Positions 8,807-18,073 of a stretch of 64,000 bases of DNA are shown in pieces. This DNA comes from Bacillus suaedaesalsae. GTDB taxonomy: Bacteria > Bacillota > Bacilli > Bacillales > SA4. The position numbers were made by a program, and so were the translations under genes. Where the stretch lies: the NCBI RefSeq assembly GCF_016890225.1, contig NZ_JAFELM010000043.1:1-64000 (forward strand), read 5' to 3'. The stretch's first letter is position 1; every line of letters begins with the position of its first letter. The notes under the pieces are model-generated. The model was given only the letters and a program-made list of their open reading frames with translations. It was not told the DNA's origin and ran no database searches.

Positions 8807-10072
8807 ATGTCATTAAAATCTAAATTAAATCGAATGAAAAAACATTTAGTTTCTGAAGATATGAAAGCAGAACAAAAGGTCGAGAAGAATATCAGTACTC
8901 CGAGTATACCTTTTTTAGACGATTGGAAAGCTTTTGACGCGAAACCTTATTTCTTTGAGAACGAATATATTTTCATTCGAGAAAAAGTATATCCATTAAC
9001 GACAATGCATGGTCTATATGAATTAGGAGCATTAAACGACACGGTTAAAAAGTGGAATTGCACCAGTTTGGAACATCCTTTATCAATTACTGGTTTGTCA
9101 GCTTCTGATTTGTTTTTCTTTGATACAGAAACAACTGGTCTTGGTGGAGGGACAGGTAACACCATTTTCCTATTAGGCTATGCGAGAGTGTACGAAGATC
9201 GCATTGTTGTTAAGCAACTATTTTTACCTGGTCCGTCATCTGAAGTTGCTTTATATCACTATTTTCTATCAGACGTTGATTATAATACACTCGTTACGTT
9301 TAACGGTAAAGCATTTGATTGGCCTCAAGTTAAAACACGACATACGTTAATACGAGATCACGTACCTAAGCTCCCGCAATTTGGTCATTTTGATTTGCTT
9401 CATGCCAGTAGACGATTGTGGAAGACAGAATATGAATCCTTAAAGCTAAGTGTAGTTGAAAAAGAAATTCTAAATATCCATCGAACAAGTGATACACCAG
9501 GATTTATGGCTCCAATGATTTATTTTCATTATTTAGAGGACGAAAATCCTGAAGGTGTTTTTGAGATAATGAAACATAACGAAACCGATATTCTTACACT
9601 TATTTCGCTTTACGTCCATATTTCCAATAAAGTCCTTGATTTTGGTGGTAAGAATACAAATACTGAACAATATGAAGTTGCGAGATGGTTCGATTCAATA
9701 GGTAATCGAGAAGTAGCAAAAAAGAATTACGAAAACTTATTACAAAAAACTGATTCAAATGCTTGGGAAACGAAATCGAATCTTGCAGCCCTCTATAAAA
9801 AAGAGCAAAACATGAAACAAGCAGTTGTATTGTGGGATGAACTAGTTAGCGAAGCTGCACCATATAAAATTAGGCTTCATGCAGCAGTAGAACTTGCAAA
9901 ATTTTTTGAGCATAAGAAGAAGGACATACAACGTGCTATTCACTATACGATGAAAGCAAAAGAAGTCTGGGAAAAAGAAATCAAAGTCAAAGTTCAATAT
10001 GTTGAAAAATGGGAGATTGAACTCGAAAAACGTTATAATCGTTTGCAAAGAAAAGTGAGAAAAATTTTATAA
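8807..10072 (+). CDS. mrfB: MrfB (YprB) RNase H-like exonuclease
   Basis: 421 residues. An RNase H-fold (DnaQ-like) exonuclease domain occupies about 90-270, with acidic residues in FFDTETTGLGGG (Asp106, Glu108), LVTFNGKAFDWP and NETDILTL near its end. The C-terminal third (about 295-410) has TPR-like helices (ARWFDSIGNREVAKKNYENLL). In B. subtilis the partner MrfB is a metal-dependent nuclease needed for mitomycin C repair with MrfA. The gene is 31 bp downstream of mrfA with a GAGGG ribosome site, so co-expression is likely. Confidence 0.93.
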   Translation: MSLKSKLNRMKKHLVSEDMKAEQKVEKNISTPSIPFLDDWKAFDAKPYFFENEYIFIREKVYPLTTMHGLYELGALNDTVKKWNCTSLEHPLSITGLSASDLFFFDTETTGLGGGTGNTIFLLGYARVYEDRIVVKQLFLPGPSSEVALYHYFLSDVDYNTLVTFNGKAFDWPQVKTRHTLIRDHVPKLPQFGHFDLLHASRRLWKTEYESLKLSVVEKEILNIHRTSDTPGFMAPMIYFHYLEDENPEGVFEIMKHNETDILTLISLYVHISNKVLDFGGKNTNTEQYEVARWFDSIGNREVAKKNYENLLQKTDSNAWETKSNLAALYKKEQNMKQAVVLWDELVSEAAPYKIRLHAAVELAKFFEHKKKDIQRAIHYTMKAKEVWEKEIKVKVQYVEKWEIELEKRYNRLQRKVRKIL

Positions 10073-10266
10073 TTATTTCCTAGGGAAGCGCATAAATCCC
10101 TATAAATCGCCAAATCAAGCTGTCGAATAAATAAAAAGGATGTAAATTCTAGAAATTGCATGTTGTTTTATGACAAAATTCGATGTAAAATGAACGATTG
10201 TTGAAGTATAAACAAAAGGGGATTTCCCGTTTTTTTAAACATCTGTATTCTAGGAGAGAGTAAATT

Positions 10267-10365
10267 GTGAGGAAAGCATTAGTATTTCTTTTTTTCTTTA
10301 TGATCTGTTTAACGATTTTCATATTTTCAGAGTTTAAGGAACCATTGCATTTATTTTTTAACTAG
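10267..10365 (+). CDS. Small hydrophobic protein, 32 aa
   Basis: A GTG-started frame preceded by TAGGAGAG at good spacing encodes MRKALVFLFFFMICLTIFIF followed by SEFKEPLHLFFN. The positively charged start and single hydrophobic helix suggest a one-pass membrane or signal-anchored microprotein. It lies between mrfB and cotD. Short length leaves doubt, but the ribosome site and clean membrane helix favour a real gene. Function unknown. Confidence 0.5.
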   Translation: MRKALVFLFFFMICLTIFIFSEFKEPLHLFFN

Positions 10366-10416
10366 GCAATTGTGGAGATTTTGATGATATAGCGGAAAAT
10401 AGGTATTTTAATTAGT

Positions 10417-10444
10417 ACATGTATACTCCTTCTCTCATAGGCTA
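10417..10444 (+). promoter_or_regulatory. Candidate sigma-K promoter of cotD
   Basis: CATAGGCTA (10436-10444) fits the sigma-K -10 consensus CATANNNTA exactly, and an AC dinucleotide (10417-10418) lies 17 bp upstream as expected for the -35. It sits about 40 bp before the cotD start. cotD is sigma-K dependent in B. subtilis. Confidence 0.6.
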
Positions 10445-10481
10445 TTATTGTAAAACTAAAGAGATGAAAGGAGAAATAAGC

Positions 10482-10787
10482 ATGAATTGTAGACCGAATA
10501 TGATGGCACCAATCGTCCACCCAACGAAGTGTTGCGTTCAACATCATTACCAAACAACAATTGTTCCACACATTCATCCGAGCCATACAACACATGTAAA
10601 TCATCACATGTATCAGCATAATCACTATTTCCCGCATACAGAATCTGTCGTAAATGAGGTTTCTAACCAACACTTTGTCTCACCAGGTCCAGGACCAATG
10701 CCAGGTTTAGGAGCTGTACCAGGTCCAGGCGTAATGCCAAGTCCAGGATTTGGACCGATGCCTGGAAATATGTTTGGAAGAAAATAA
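10482..10787 (+). CDS. cotD: Spore coat protein CotD
   Basis: 101 residues. The N-terminal two thirds match CotD: MNCRPNMMAPIVHPTKCCV, IVPHIHPSHTTHVNHHMYQHNHYFPHTESVV, a His- and Cys-rich inner-coat protein assembled around the forespore by the mother cell. The C-terminus departs from the usual short Cys tail and carries Pro-Gly repeats (SPGPGPMPGLGAVPGPG...). I start at ATG 10482 because GAAAGGAG lies upstream and homologues begin there; the frame opens at 10419. A sigma-K-like promoter precedes it. Confidence 0.9.
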   Translation: MNCRPNMMAPIVHPTKCCVQHHYQTTIVPHIHPSHTTHVNHHMYQHNHYFPHTESVVNEVSNQHFVSPGPGPMPGLGAVPGPGVMPSPGFGPMPGNMFGRK

Positions 10788-10797
10788 TAATTTTCAT

Positions 10798-10835
10798 AAC
10801 AAGAGCTGGCATTCGTCAGTTCTTGTTGCATTTAA
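10798..10835 (+). terminator. Terminator-like hairpin after cotD
   Basis: AACAAGA (10798-10804) pairs with TCTTGTT (10821-10827) with an inner CTG/CAG pairing; the following T-run is weak (GCATTT). Confidence 0.5.
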
Positions 10836-10870
10836 AAGTATCAAAATAAAAATAAAGTGAGGACCTGAAA

Positions 10871-11434
10871 ATGGTGAAAGTACTTGCAATTACAGGATAT
10901 AAATCGTTTGAGTTAGGTATCTTTCAACAAGACCATTTAGGCATAACTTACATAAAAAAGGCGATTCGAAAACGTCTAGTACCATTAATTGAAGAAGGTT
11001 TAGAATGGATTATCATATCAGGTCAAATGGGAACTGAACTTTGGGCAGCAGAGGAAGTATTTGAACTTCAACTACAATACCCTCATATTCAATTAGCAGT
11101 GTTAACACCATACCTAGAACAACAATCAAAATGGAATGATAACAATAAGGAAATGTATGAATTAATATTAGAGCAAGCAGATTTTGTAGATAGTATTACA
11201 AAACGGCCATACGAAAATCCTGTACAATTAAAGCTCAAAAACCAATATATTGTTCAAAAAAGTGATGCTTTACTAGTCTTTTATGACCAGGAAAAGGAAG
11301 GAAGTCCTCTATTTATGGTACAAGAAGCACAAAAGAAAATAGAGCAGGGTAACTATGATATTATTTATATTAACTCATATGATATAGAAGATATCGTAAA
11401 TGAAGAGCAATTTAACAATATTTTATGGGAATAA
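10871..11434 (+). CDS. ypsA: YpsA, SLOG-family (DUF1273) protein
   Basis: 187 residues beginning [18 protein letters not shown], with the Rossmann-like glycine motif [14 protein letters not shown] and [16 protein letters not shown] typical of the DprA/SLOG fold that binds nucleotides or derivatives. Length and position directly before gpsB match B. subtilis YpsA, linked there to cell-division inhibition and oxidative stress when overproduced. Ligand unknown. Spacing of about 360 bp to gpsB suggests separate transcription. Confidence 0.9.
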   Translation: MVKVLAITGYKSFELGIFQQDHLGITYIKKAIRKRLVPLIEEGLEWIIISGQMGTELWAAEEVFELQLQYPHIQLAVLTPYLEQQSKWNDNNKEMYELILEQADFVDSITKRPYENPVQLKLKNQYIVQKSDALLVFYDQEKEGSPLFMVQEAQKKIEQGNYDIIYINSYDIEDIVNEEQFNNILWE

Positions 11435-11595
11435 TCATGCACCATTGTAATTTTTGCTACAAAATAAGTGACCATAGCATTATAATAAATAATATGTATT
11501 TTCTTTAAGAGGTTTATATTAATGGCTGCTTTCATTTAGTTTATTGTCCCTTTGATAGGTAATGATATCTACACAGACAATTAATATCTTATATT

Positions 11596-11680
11596 GGAGA
11601 GGAATCTGGCTTCTCTAGGAGTAATGCAACTAGGGTGATCTCTCCTTATAGCACCGCGGATCAACTATACTCACTGGTGT
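11596..11680 (+). ncRNA. Candidate structured RNA with interrupted T-box-like motif, upstream of gpsB
   Basis: GGAGAG (11596-11601) can pair with CTCTCC (11640-11645), and GCACC (11651-11655) with GGTGT (11676-11680). Alternatively GAGTA (11619-11623) pairs with TACTC (11668-11672), enclosing AACTAGGGTG and ACCGCGG, which together resemble the T-box core AGGGTGGNACCGCGG but are separated by about 15 extra bases. No clear terminator follows and gpsB is not a typical T-box target. It may be a relic or an unrelated structured leader. Confidence 0.3.
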
Positions 11681-11791
11681 ACAATAGACATATTTGCAAA
11701 AATAGCCATAATAATAAGATAAAATTGACAATTGTCCCTTTTTTTGAAAAAATATAAAGATGAATGGTAAAGGTCATTGAGGTGAAAGAAT

Positions 11792-12082
11792 ATGGTATCT
11801 AAATTAAACGCAAAAGATATTTTAGAAAAAGAATTTAAAACCTCCCTTAGAGGGTACAATCAAGAAGAAGTTGATAAGTTTTTAGATCTTGTTATTAAAG
11901 ATTATGAACTTTTCGCACAAACAATCGAGGAGCTTCAGCAGGAAAATGCTCGTTTAAAGAGACAAGCTGAAGACACTACGAAACGTCCTTCTCCACAACC
12001 GACAGGTAATACGAATTTTGATATTCTAAAGAGATTATCAAATTTAGAAAAACATGTATTTGGAAGTAAGTTATTTGATTAA
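11792..12082 (+). CDS. gpsB: Cell-division regulator GpsB
   Basis: 96 residues. The DivIVA-like N-terminal domain is plain: [28 protein letters not shown], with the membrane-contacting loop around RGYN, then a coiled coil ([14 protein letters not shown]), a low-complexity linker ([11 protein letters not shown]) and the C-terminal trimerisation segment [19 protein letters not shown]. GpsB shuttles between septum and side wall and coordinates penicillin-binding protein 1. AGGTGAAAG precedes the ATG. The ypsA-gpsB-rnpB order matches B. subtilis. Confidence 0.97.
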   Translation: MVSKLNAKDILEKEFKTSLRGYNQEEVDKFLDLVIKDYELFAQTIEELQQENARLKRQAEDTTKRPSPQPTGNTNFDILKRLSNLEKHVFGSKLFD

Positions 12083-12114
12083 TGACTAACTGGCAAATTT
12101 ACCAACATTTGATG

Positions 12115-12143
12115 TTGCGATAGACAGCTGTATGTATTATACT
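12115..12143 (+). promoter_or_regulatory. Sigma-A promoter of rnpB
   Basis: TTGCGA (12115-12120) and TATACT (12138-12143) are separated by 17 bp, placing the start site about 10 bp before the predicted 5' end of RNase P RNA. Confidence 0.7.
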
Positions 12144-12152
12144 AAGTCTTGC

Positions 12153-12562
12153 TTATCAATTAGCGTTCGGGTAATCGCTGCATGTTTACTACATGTAGAG
12201 GAAAGTCCATGCTCGCACAGGCTGAGATGCTTGTAGTGTTCGTGCCTAGTGAATTCATAAGCTAGGGCAGCCAATTATTTGGCTGACGGCAGGGAAAAAG
12301 CCTAAGTCCTATGGATATGGCTTGAATACTTTGAAAGTGCCACAGTGACGAAGTCCTACTAGAAATGGTAGGAGTGGAACGAGGTAAACCCCACGAGCGA
12401 GAAACCCAAATAATGGTAGGGGAGCGTTCCCTAAGGAATAATGAACGATGGGAACGACAGATCATTCATCTGTAGATAGATGATTACCACCTGAGTACGA
12501 GACTTAGTCGGTCGTTTGCAGTACGACGGAACAAAACATGGCTTACAGAACGCTATTGATTG
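12153..12562 (+). ncRNA. rnpB: RNase P RNA (class B)
   Basis: About 410 nt strongly matching Bacillus RNase P RNA. Conserved blocks include TCGGGTAATCGCTG, GAGGAAAGTCCATGCTCGCA, AGTGCCACAGTGACGAAGTC, GGTAAACCCC, GCGAGAAACCCAAAT and GAACAAAACATGGCTTACAG. The ends ATCAATTAGCGTTC and GAACGCTATTGAT pair to form helix P1. The RNA is the catalytic subunit that trims 5' leaders from pre-tRNAs. A sigma-A promoter and terminator flank it. Confidence 0.97.
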
Positions 12563-12582
12563 ACTCTAACTAGAAGATGTGT

Positions 12583-12608
12583 AGGCTCTCCAGTAGGAGG
12601 GCTTTTTA
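12583..12608 (+). terminator. rnpB terminator
   Basis: GCTCTCC-AGTA-GGAGGGC forms a seven-bp stem with one wobble pair, followed by TTTTTAT. Confidence 0.85.
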
Positions 12609-12677
12609 TATTGTGGAAGTATAAACAGCATTATTATGCGTTATGATGATAAGAAACGAAGTAAAAAGGAGCAGTTT

Positions 12678-13817
12678 ATGGGTAAAGTGACGTTAATAGC
12701 AACAGCTGCAATGGGGATTGAAGCATTAGTAGCAGACGAAGTAAGAAGTCTTGGCTATGAAAATTGCATTGTTGAAAACGGAAAAGTAACTTTTGAGGCA
12801 GATGAAAAAGCAATTTGCAGAGCAAATTTATGGCTTAGAACAGCAGATCGTATCAAAATTAAAATAGGAGAATTTAAAGCTACAACATTTGATGAGCTCT
12901 TTGAAAAAACAAAGAAACTTAACTGGGCAGATTACATTCCAAAAGATGCAGAGTTTCCAGTTATCGGTAAATCAGTGAAATCAAAGCTATTTAGTGTTTC
13001 AGATTGTCAAAGCATTGTTAAAAGAGCAGTTGTTGAAAGCTTAAAGAATACATATAAACAAACATCATGGTTTGAGGAAACTGGGCCGCTGTATCGAATT
13101 GAGGTTGCTCTTTTGAAGGATGTTGCAACTCTTACTATCGATGCCAGTGGTGTAGGTTTACATAAAAGAGGATATCGTGCTGATCAAGGTGAAGCTCCTT
13201 TGAAGGAGACATTAGCTGCAACACTAGTGAAACTTACTAACTGGACACCCGATAAACCATTTATAGATCCATTTTGCGGATCTGGTACTATTCCTATTGA
13301 GGCAGCGTTAATTGGTCAAAATATTGCCCCAGGCTTTAACCGTGATTTTGCGTCTGAACAGTGGAGTTGGATTGACTCTAAGCTTTGGGACGAAGCACGG
13401 GAAGAAGCAGAGGATTTAGCTAAATATGACCAACCACTGAATATTATAGGCTCAGATATTGATCACCGTATGGTTAATATGTCAAAAGACAATGCATTTG
13501 AAGCCGGTTTAGGAGATATTATTACATTTAAACAAATGCAAGTAACTGATATTACTTCAAGAGATGAGTATGGCGTTATTATAGGAAATCCGCCTTATGG
13601 AGAACGGCTAGGAGAACAGTCAGCAGTTGAAAAAATGTACAAAGATATGGGGAAAGCATTTGCAAAACTTCCTACATGGTCAGTATATATGTTAACGTCC
13701 CACCCTGATTTTGAGAAATTATATGGTAAGCCTGCAACGAAAAAACGTAAGCTTTTCAACGGTTTCATTCGAACTGACTATTATCAATTCTGGGGTCCAA
13801 GACCACCAAGAAGATAG
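12678..13817 (+). CDS. ypsC: 23S rRNA guanine-N2 methyltransferase RlmL-like (YpsC)
   Basis: 379 residues. An N-terminal THUMP domain (about 1-160, LIATAAMGIEALVADEV ... GLHKRGYR) is followed by a Rossmann methyltransferase domain with DPFCGSGTIPIEAALIG (SAM binding) and the catalytic NPPYGERLG motif. This fits the RlmL/YpsC family, which makes m2G in 23S rRNA; the exact position was assigned for E. coli RlmL and is inferred here. Start ATG 12678 has AAAAGGAG upstream and matches YpsC; an upstream ATG at 12636 is in frame but lacks a ribosome site. Confidence 0.92.
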   Translation: MGKVTLIATAAMGIEALVADEVRSLGYENCIVENGKVTFEADEKAICRANLWLRTADRIKIKIGEFKATTFDELFEKTKKLNWADYIPKDAEFPVIGKSVKSKLFSVSDCQSIVKRAVVESLKNTYKQTSWFEETGPLYRIEVALLKDVATLTIDASGVGLHKRGYRADQGEAPLKETLAATLVKLTNWTPDKPFIDPFCGSGTIPIEAALIGQNIAPGFNRDFASEQWSWIDSKLWDEAREEAEDLAKYDQPLNIIGSDIDHRMVNMSKDNAFEAGLGDIITFKQMQVTDITSRDEYGVIIGNPPYGERLGEQSAVEKMYKDMGKAFAKLPTWSVYMLTSHPDFEKLYGKPATKKRKLFNGFIRTDYYQFWGPRPPRR

Positions 13818-13907
13818 GAAAATAAATATCAAACTATGAATAGCGTTTTTTTTCACAGCATATACTGTTAACTGTCTCTATTTTTAAGTGGGAGTGAAAT
13901 CCGTAAT

Positions 13908-14051
13908 ATGCACTGTGAACCATTAGATTTTGATAAGATATTAAAGGCTTTAGAAAAGACTTATGAACACCTAAAAACTGAAGAGCTTTCTATTGCAAAA
14001 CAAAATTGTCTAGAGGCTTTGGCTTATTCTGCTTCAGTTCATCAACGATAG
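13908..14051 (+). CDS. Small hypothetical protein, 47 aa
   Basis: ATG-started frame MHCEPLDFDKILKALEKTYE... ending AYSASVHQR, preceded by GGGAGTG and followed directly by a terminator. Composition is that of a soluble, mostly helical peptide. Placement between ypsC and a terminator, in the same direction, suggests a short gene at the end of that transcript. No family recognised. Confidence 0.45.
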   Translation: MHCEPLDFDKILKALEKTYEHLKTEELSIAKQNCLEALAYSASVHQR

Positions 14052-14052
14052 T

Positions 14053-14085
14053 AAGGGGGATCCCGTATTGGGCCCCTTTTCTTTT
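14053..14085 (+). terminator. Terminator after ypsC/small ORF
   Basis: AAGGGG (14053-14058) pairs with CCCCTT (14073-14078), followed by TTCTTTT. Confidence 0.75.
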
Positions 14086-14201
14086 ATGTAGCCTTTTTCG
14101 TAATCATTGTTGCTGCTAATCAAATTTAGGGCATCTACATAATTAATAGAATGAAAAACGAACAAAGAGTTTGAGTATTGGTAAAGTTGGAGGAAGATAA
14201 A

Positions 14202-16130
14202 ATGATTGGGCAAAAGCTACCGTTCGAAGTAGGGAAAACTGATAACTTTTTTACTAAACTTAATGAGTGGATTGGTGATGTCTTTTATGACATTTTACCT
14301 GACGCTGGATTTGAGTTGCGTGATGAACAAATCTTTATGGCATTTCAACTAGAGAAGTCTTTTCGTGATAAGCAAGTAATATTCGCAGAAGCTGGAGTTG
14401 GGACTGGAAAGACCATCGTGTATTTACTTTATGCAATTTGTTATGCGAGGTACATCGGTAAACCGGCCATTATTACTTGTGCAGATGAAACATTAATTGA
14501 ACAACTAGTAAAAAAGGAAGGAGATATTGCCAAGATTGGAAAGTTTCTTGATGTCACAGTTGACGCACGATTGGCAAAATCACCAAATCAATATTTATGT
14601 TTAAAAAAATTGGATGAGAGAATTGCTGCTGCTCCTACTGACAAAGAAGATCGTGTATTTGATGAATTACCGGAATTTGTACATGATCAAGGTGGTATCC
14701 AGAAGTTTTATCATTATGGAGATCGAAAGGAATATCCGGATTTCAATGATCAAGAATGGAACCAGATAGCATGGGATCATTTTCAAGATTGTTTTGCTTG
14801 TTCAAAACGTCATCGCTGTGGACAAACCTTATCGAGAGATCATTACCGAAAAGCAGTAGATTTAATCATATGCTCACATGACTTTTATATGGAACATGTG
14901 TGGACGAGTGAATCGCGAAAGCGTGAAGGACAATTGCCGTTATTACCTGAAGCAAGCTGTGTTGTTTTTGATGAAGGACATTTAGTGGAAATTGCTGCTC
15001 AAAAGGCTTTAACATTCCGTGTGAAAGAACGGACGTTAGAAGAGTTACTTACTAGATTATTAGGAAATGACTTACGTGAGGAATTTGCTGAATTAGTAGA
15101 AGATGCACTTCAAGATAATGAATGGTTTTTCGAAGAATTAAGAGGAAATAGCACACTTGTAGAAGGCTCAAGTCGTATGCAAATTCAGTTTTCAAAGCAA
15201 CTTTTAAGTCTTGCGCAAACTCTATATAAAAGAATTGTAGACATAGGAGAAGCACTTGTATTTGAAGGTGAGCTACATACAATTAATCATTACGACCTTC
15301 ATATTGTAGAAGAACATTTAGATCAACTAGAGCATTCCCTACAATTATTTTTAAAAACAAAAGAAGTTATCTCATGGGTGGAGCTAGATACAGATAGCTA
15401 TCATCTTGTTATAATGCCAAGAACGGTTCAAGAAGTATTAAATGAAAGAGTGTTTACACAAAAAATTCCTTTTATCTTCTCTTCTGCGACTCTTTCGCAA
15501 AATGGCAGCTTTGATTATGTAGCCAACAGCTTAGGAATAAAAAACTATAGCTCATTTACAGTCGAATCACCATTTGATTATGAGGAACAAATGGAGCTTT
15601 ATTTTAAGTTCGTAGATCAAGATGATTTTGCACAAAAATTCGACAGATCCCTTTCAAGCATTGAAAAATCAAAAGGTCGAACATTAATTCTTTTCAACAC
15701 GAAAGAAGAATTAGAAGAATTTAAGACACATGCACAACATAAAATCGACTATCCTTTGTTGTTTGAAGGAGATAAAGAGATAAGTGAACTAGTTTCTATG
15801 TTCCAAAATGTCGAGGAGTCCATTCTATGTGCTGTGCACTTATGGGAAGGACTAGATATTCCTGGGCCTTCATTATCGAATGTTATATTATGGTCACTAC
15901 CGTTCCCACCAAACGATCCAGTTTTCCAATCGAAGAGAAAACAAGTTTCTAATTACACATGGGAAGTCGAGGTTCCTTATATGATTCTACGACTAAGACA
16001 AGGGATCGGACGTTTAATTAGAACGTCAGAAGACAAAGGTATGATTACAGTTATGCTCCCGAGTGATGTTGATGTAGAGATTTTAAGAACTATTGAGGCG
16101 GTTTTACCAACAAAAGCTGTTACTTTATAG
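14202..16130 (+). CDS. ypvA: DinG/XPD-family DNA helicase YpvA
   Basis: 642 residues. Walker A is EAGVGTGKTIVYLL; a likely Fe-S cluster is formed by the Cys in NQYLCLKKL plus CFACSKRHRC (about 190-225); the DEAH-type box is VVFDEGHLVE; SATLSQNG and RLRQGIGRLIRT are C-terminal helicase motifs. This is the XPD-like 5'-3' DNA helicase family (DinG relatives), acting on forked or structured DNA. The N-terminal exonuclease domain of long Bacillus DinG proteins is absent. GGAGG lies about eight bases before ATG 14202; TTG 14178 is an in-frame alternative. Confidence 0.9.
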   Translation: MIGQKLPFEVGKTDNFFTKLNEWIGDVFYDILPDAGFELRDEQIFMAFQLEKSFRDKQVIFAEAGVGTGKTIVYLLYAICYARYIGKPAIITCADETLIEQLVKKEGDIAKIGKFLDVTVDARLAKSPNQYLCLKKLDERIAAAPTDKEDRVFDELPEFVHDQGGIQKFYHYGDRKEYPDFNDQEWNQIAWDHFQDCFACSKRHRCGQTLSRDHYRKAVDLIICSHDFYMEHVWTSESRKREGQLPLLPEASCVVFDEGHLVEIAAQKALTFRVKERTLEELLTRLLGNDLREEFAELVEDALQDNEWFFEELRGNSTLVEGSSRMQIQFSKQLLSLAQTLYKRIVDIGEALVFEGELHTINHYDLHIVEEHLDQLEHSLQLFLKTKEVISWVELDTDSYHLVIMPRTVQEVLNERVFTQKIPFIFSSATLSQNGSFDYVANSLGIKNYSSFTVESPFDYEEQMELYFKFVDQDDFAQKFDRSLSSIEKSKGRTLILFNTKEELEEFKTHAQHKIDYPLLFEGDKEISELVSMFQNVEESILCAVHLWEGLDIPGPSLSNVILWSLPFPPNDPVFQSKRKQVSNYTWEVEVPYMILRLRQGIGRLIRTSEDKGMITVMLPSDVDVEILRTIEAVLPTKAVTL

Positions 16131-16182
16131 AGGACTTTGAAGTGATGTGTAGAAATATAGATGAAAAGGGGGAATTAAAGAG

Positions 16183-17700
16183 ATGAATAAAATAGAAACA
16201 GTTGAAAAACAATTCCTTAACCACGTCAAGAAAATGAGTGCATATAGTGAAGCGATAGGATTAATTCATTGGGATATGCGTACAGGTGCACCTAAAAATG
16301 GTGTTGAACAGCGTTCAGAGGTACTAGGTGTTCTATCATCTGAAGTATTTGCACTATCGACATCAAAAGAAATGGAGGAGTATTTAGAAGTTTTATCTAC
16401 TCCTGAATGCCAAGAAAAAATCTCAGAAATAACTCGAAAATCAGTTGAGGAATGTAAAAAGGATTATGAACGCAATAAAAAGATTCCTGCTGAAGAATAT
16501 AGAGAGTATGTAATCTTACAATCAAAGTCAGAGTCAGTCTGGGAAACTGCAAAAGAGAAAGCCGATTTCTCGCTATTTCAACCATACTTAGAGAAGTTGG
16601 TTGAGTACAATAAGAAGTTTATTGAATATTGGGGATACGAAGGAAACAAGTATAACACTTTATTAGATGATTATGAGCCTGGAGTAACTGTTGAAGTGTT
16701 AGATCAAGTTTTTGGGCAGCTTAGAGAGAAGATTGTACCGTTAGTTAGTGCAATATCAGAATCAACGCATAAGCCTAAAACTGATTTTCTATTTCAGTCA
16801 TTTCCAAAGGAACAACAACGAGAATTTAGTTTGGCTGTATTAAAGGAGTTGGGCTACGACTTCGATTCTGGTCGCCTAGACGAAACCGTGCATCCATTCG
16901 CGACGGGGTTAAATCCAGGTGATGTTCGTGTTACGACAAAATATGATGAGAATGATTTTAGAAGTGCTGTATTCGGTACAATACACGAATGCGGACATGC
17001 CCTTTATGAACAAAACATCTCAAAGGATTTAATTGGAACACCACTGTGTGGCGGTACGTCAATGGGGATACATGAATCTCAATCTTTATTCTACGAAAAT
17101 TTTGTAGGACGAAACAAACATTTCTGGACAAAAAACTACGAACTGTTTAAGAAATATGCCAAGGGTCAATTTGATGATGTTTCATTAAATGATTTTTATC
17201 GGGCTATCAATGAATCAAAGCCGTCGTTAATTCGTATCGAGGCTGATGAGCTTACGTATTCTTTACATGTAATGGTTCGTTATGAGATTGAAAAAGGCCT
17301 ATTTAATGATGAAATAGAAGTAAAGGATCTGCCTGAATTCTGGAATATGAAAATGGAAGAATACCTAGGTGTTAGGCCGGAGAATGATGCAGAAGGTGTG
17401 CTTCAGGATGTTCACTGGTCAGGAGGTTCATTCGGTTATTTCCCATCTTATGCACTAGGTTACATGTATGCAGCACAGATGAAAGAAGCGATGTTGAAGG
17501 ATCTTCCTAACTTCGATGAACTTTTAGAAGATGGAAATCTAGTTGTTATTAGAGAATGGTTAACTGAGAAGGTTCATCGACATGGTAGCATGAAGAAACC
17601 ATTAGAAATTCTTCAAGACGTAACAGGTGAAGGGCTAAATGCAGAGTATTTAATCCGTTACTTAGAGAAGAAATACGGTGAAATCTACCAATTATCATAA
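16183..17700 (+). CDS. ypwA: Metallocarboxypeptidase, M32 (Taq) family
   Basis: 505 residues, the normal M32 length. The zinc-site motif is HECGH (268-272) in GTIHECGHALYEQN, followed by GIHESQSLFYEN, which supplies the third ligand Glu, and the family motif IRIEADELTYSLHV. These enzymes remove C-terminal residues from short peptides in the cytosol; B. subtilis YpwA is the characterised relative. AAAGGGGGA precedes the ATG. It is 52 bp downstream of ypvA and ends with a strong terminator. Confidence 0.95.
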   Translation: MNKIETVEKQFLNHVKKMSAYSEAIGLIHWDMRTGAPKNGVEQRSEVLGVLSSEVFALSTSKEMEEYLEVLSTPECQEKISEITRKSVEECKKDYERNKKIPAEEYREYVILQSKSESVWETAKEKADFSLFQPYLEKLVEYNKKFIEYWGYEGNKYNTLLDDYEPGVTVEVLDQVFGQLREKIVPLVSAISESTHKPKTDFLFQSFPKEQQREFSLAVLKELGYDFDSGRLDETVHPFATGLNPGDVRVTTKYDENDFRSAVFGTIHECGHALYEQNISKDLIGTPLCGGTSMGIHESQSLFYENFVGRNKHFWTKNYELFKKYAKGQFDDVSLNDFYRAINESKPSLIRIEADELTYSLHVMVRYEIEKGLFNDEIEVKDLPEFWNMKMEEYLGVRPENDAEGVLQDVHWSGGSFGYFPSYALGYMYAAQMKEAMLKDLPNFDELLEDGNLVVIREWLTEKVHRHGSMKKPLEILQDVTGEGLNAEYLIRYLEKKYGEIYQLS

Positions 17701-17707
17701 TACAAGA

Positions 17708-17742
17708 AAAAAGTGGTGCTCTCTGTAGAGTGCCACTTTTTG
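17708..17742 (+). terminator. ypwA terminator
   Basis: AGTGGTGCTCT-CTGT-AGAGTGCCACT with two wobble pairs, flanked by A- and T-runs. Confidence 0.85.
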
Positions 17743-18073
17743 CTCGTTTAAGATAGTTTTGTTTTTGGGGGAAGAGATCATGTTGCTCCAGTACCTAGCC
17801 CCCAAAAATCAATAATCAGAATTGAAGAAAAGGGAACACTAACATTTTCTTTTAACCAGATGGTTTTGCATACTAAAATTGTTCATACAAAAATATAGAT
17901 TTCAAGTTAAATTTTTGTGTATTTTGTCGAAAAAAATGGTATTATAAAATTGTATAGGTTTATATACCTAAATATTTACTCGAAATTTATTTGTTTAAAT
18001 AGGAAAAACTGTTTAGTTTTATAAATGATAGATTCACAATGGTGCTACTTACAACATTCCGAGGTGAACAAAG
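17743..18073. other. AT-rich intergenic region
   Basis: No gene seen. It contains a TTTTGTCGAAA Spo0A-box-like sequence at 17922-17932 and an AT-rich -10-like region (TATTATAAAAT) just downstream, which could drive the gene at 18074. Confidence 0.4.
17925..17931 (+). promoter_or_regulatory. Candidate Spo0A box
   Basis: TGTCGAA within TTTTGTCGAAAAAA matches the Spo0A consensus and lies about 145 bp before the next gene. The seven-base core occurs by chance several times in a window this size, so support is weak. Confidence 0.25.

Noticed and set aside
12262-12465. Minus-strand frame across the rnpB gene
   Set aside because: It is antisense to a structural RNA gene with strong family match.
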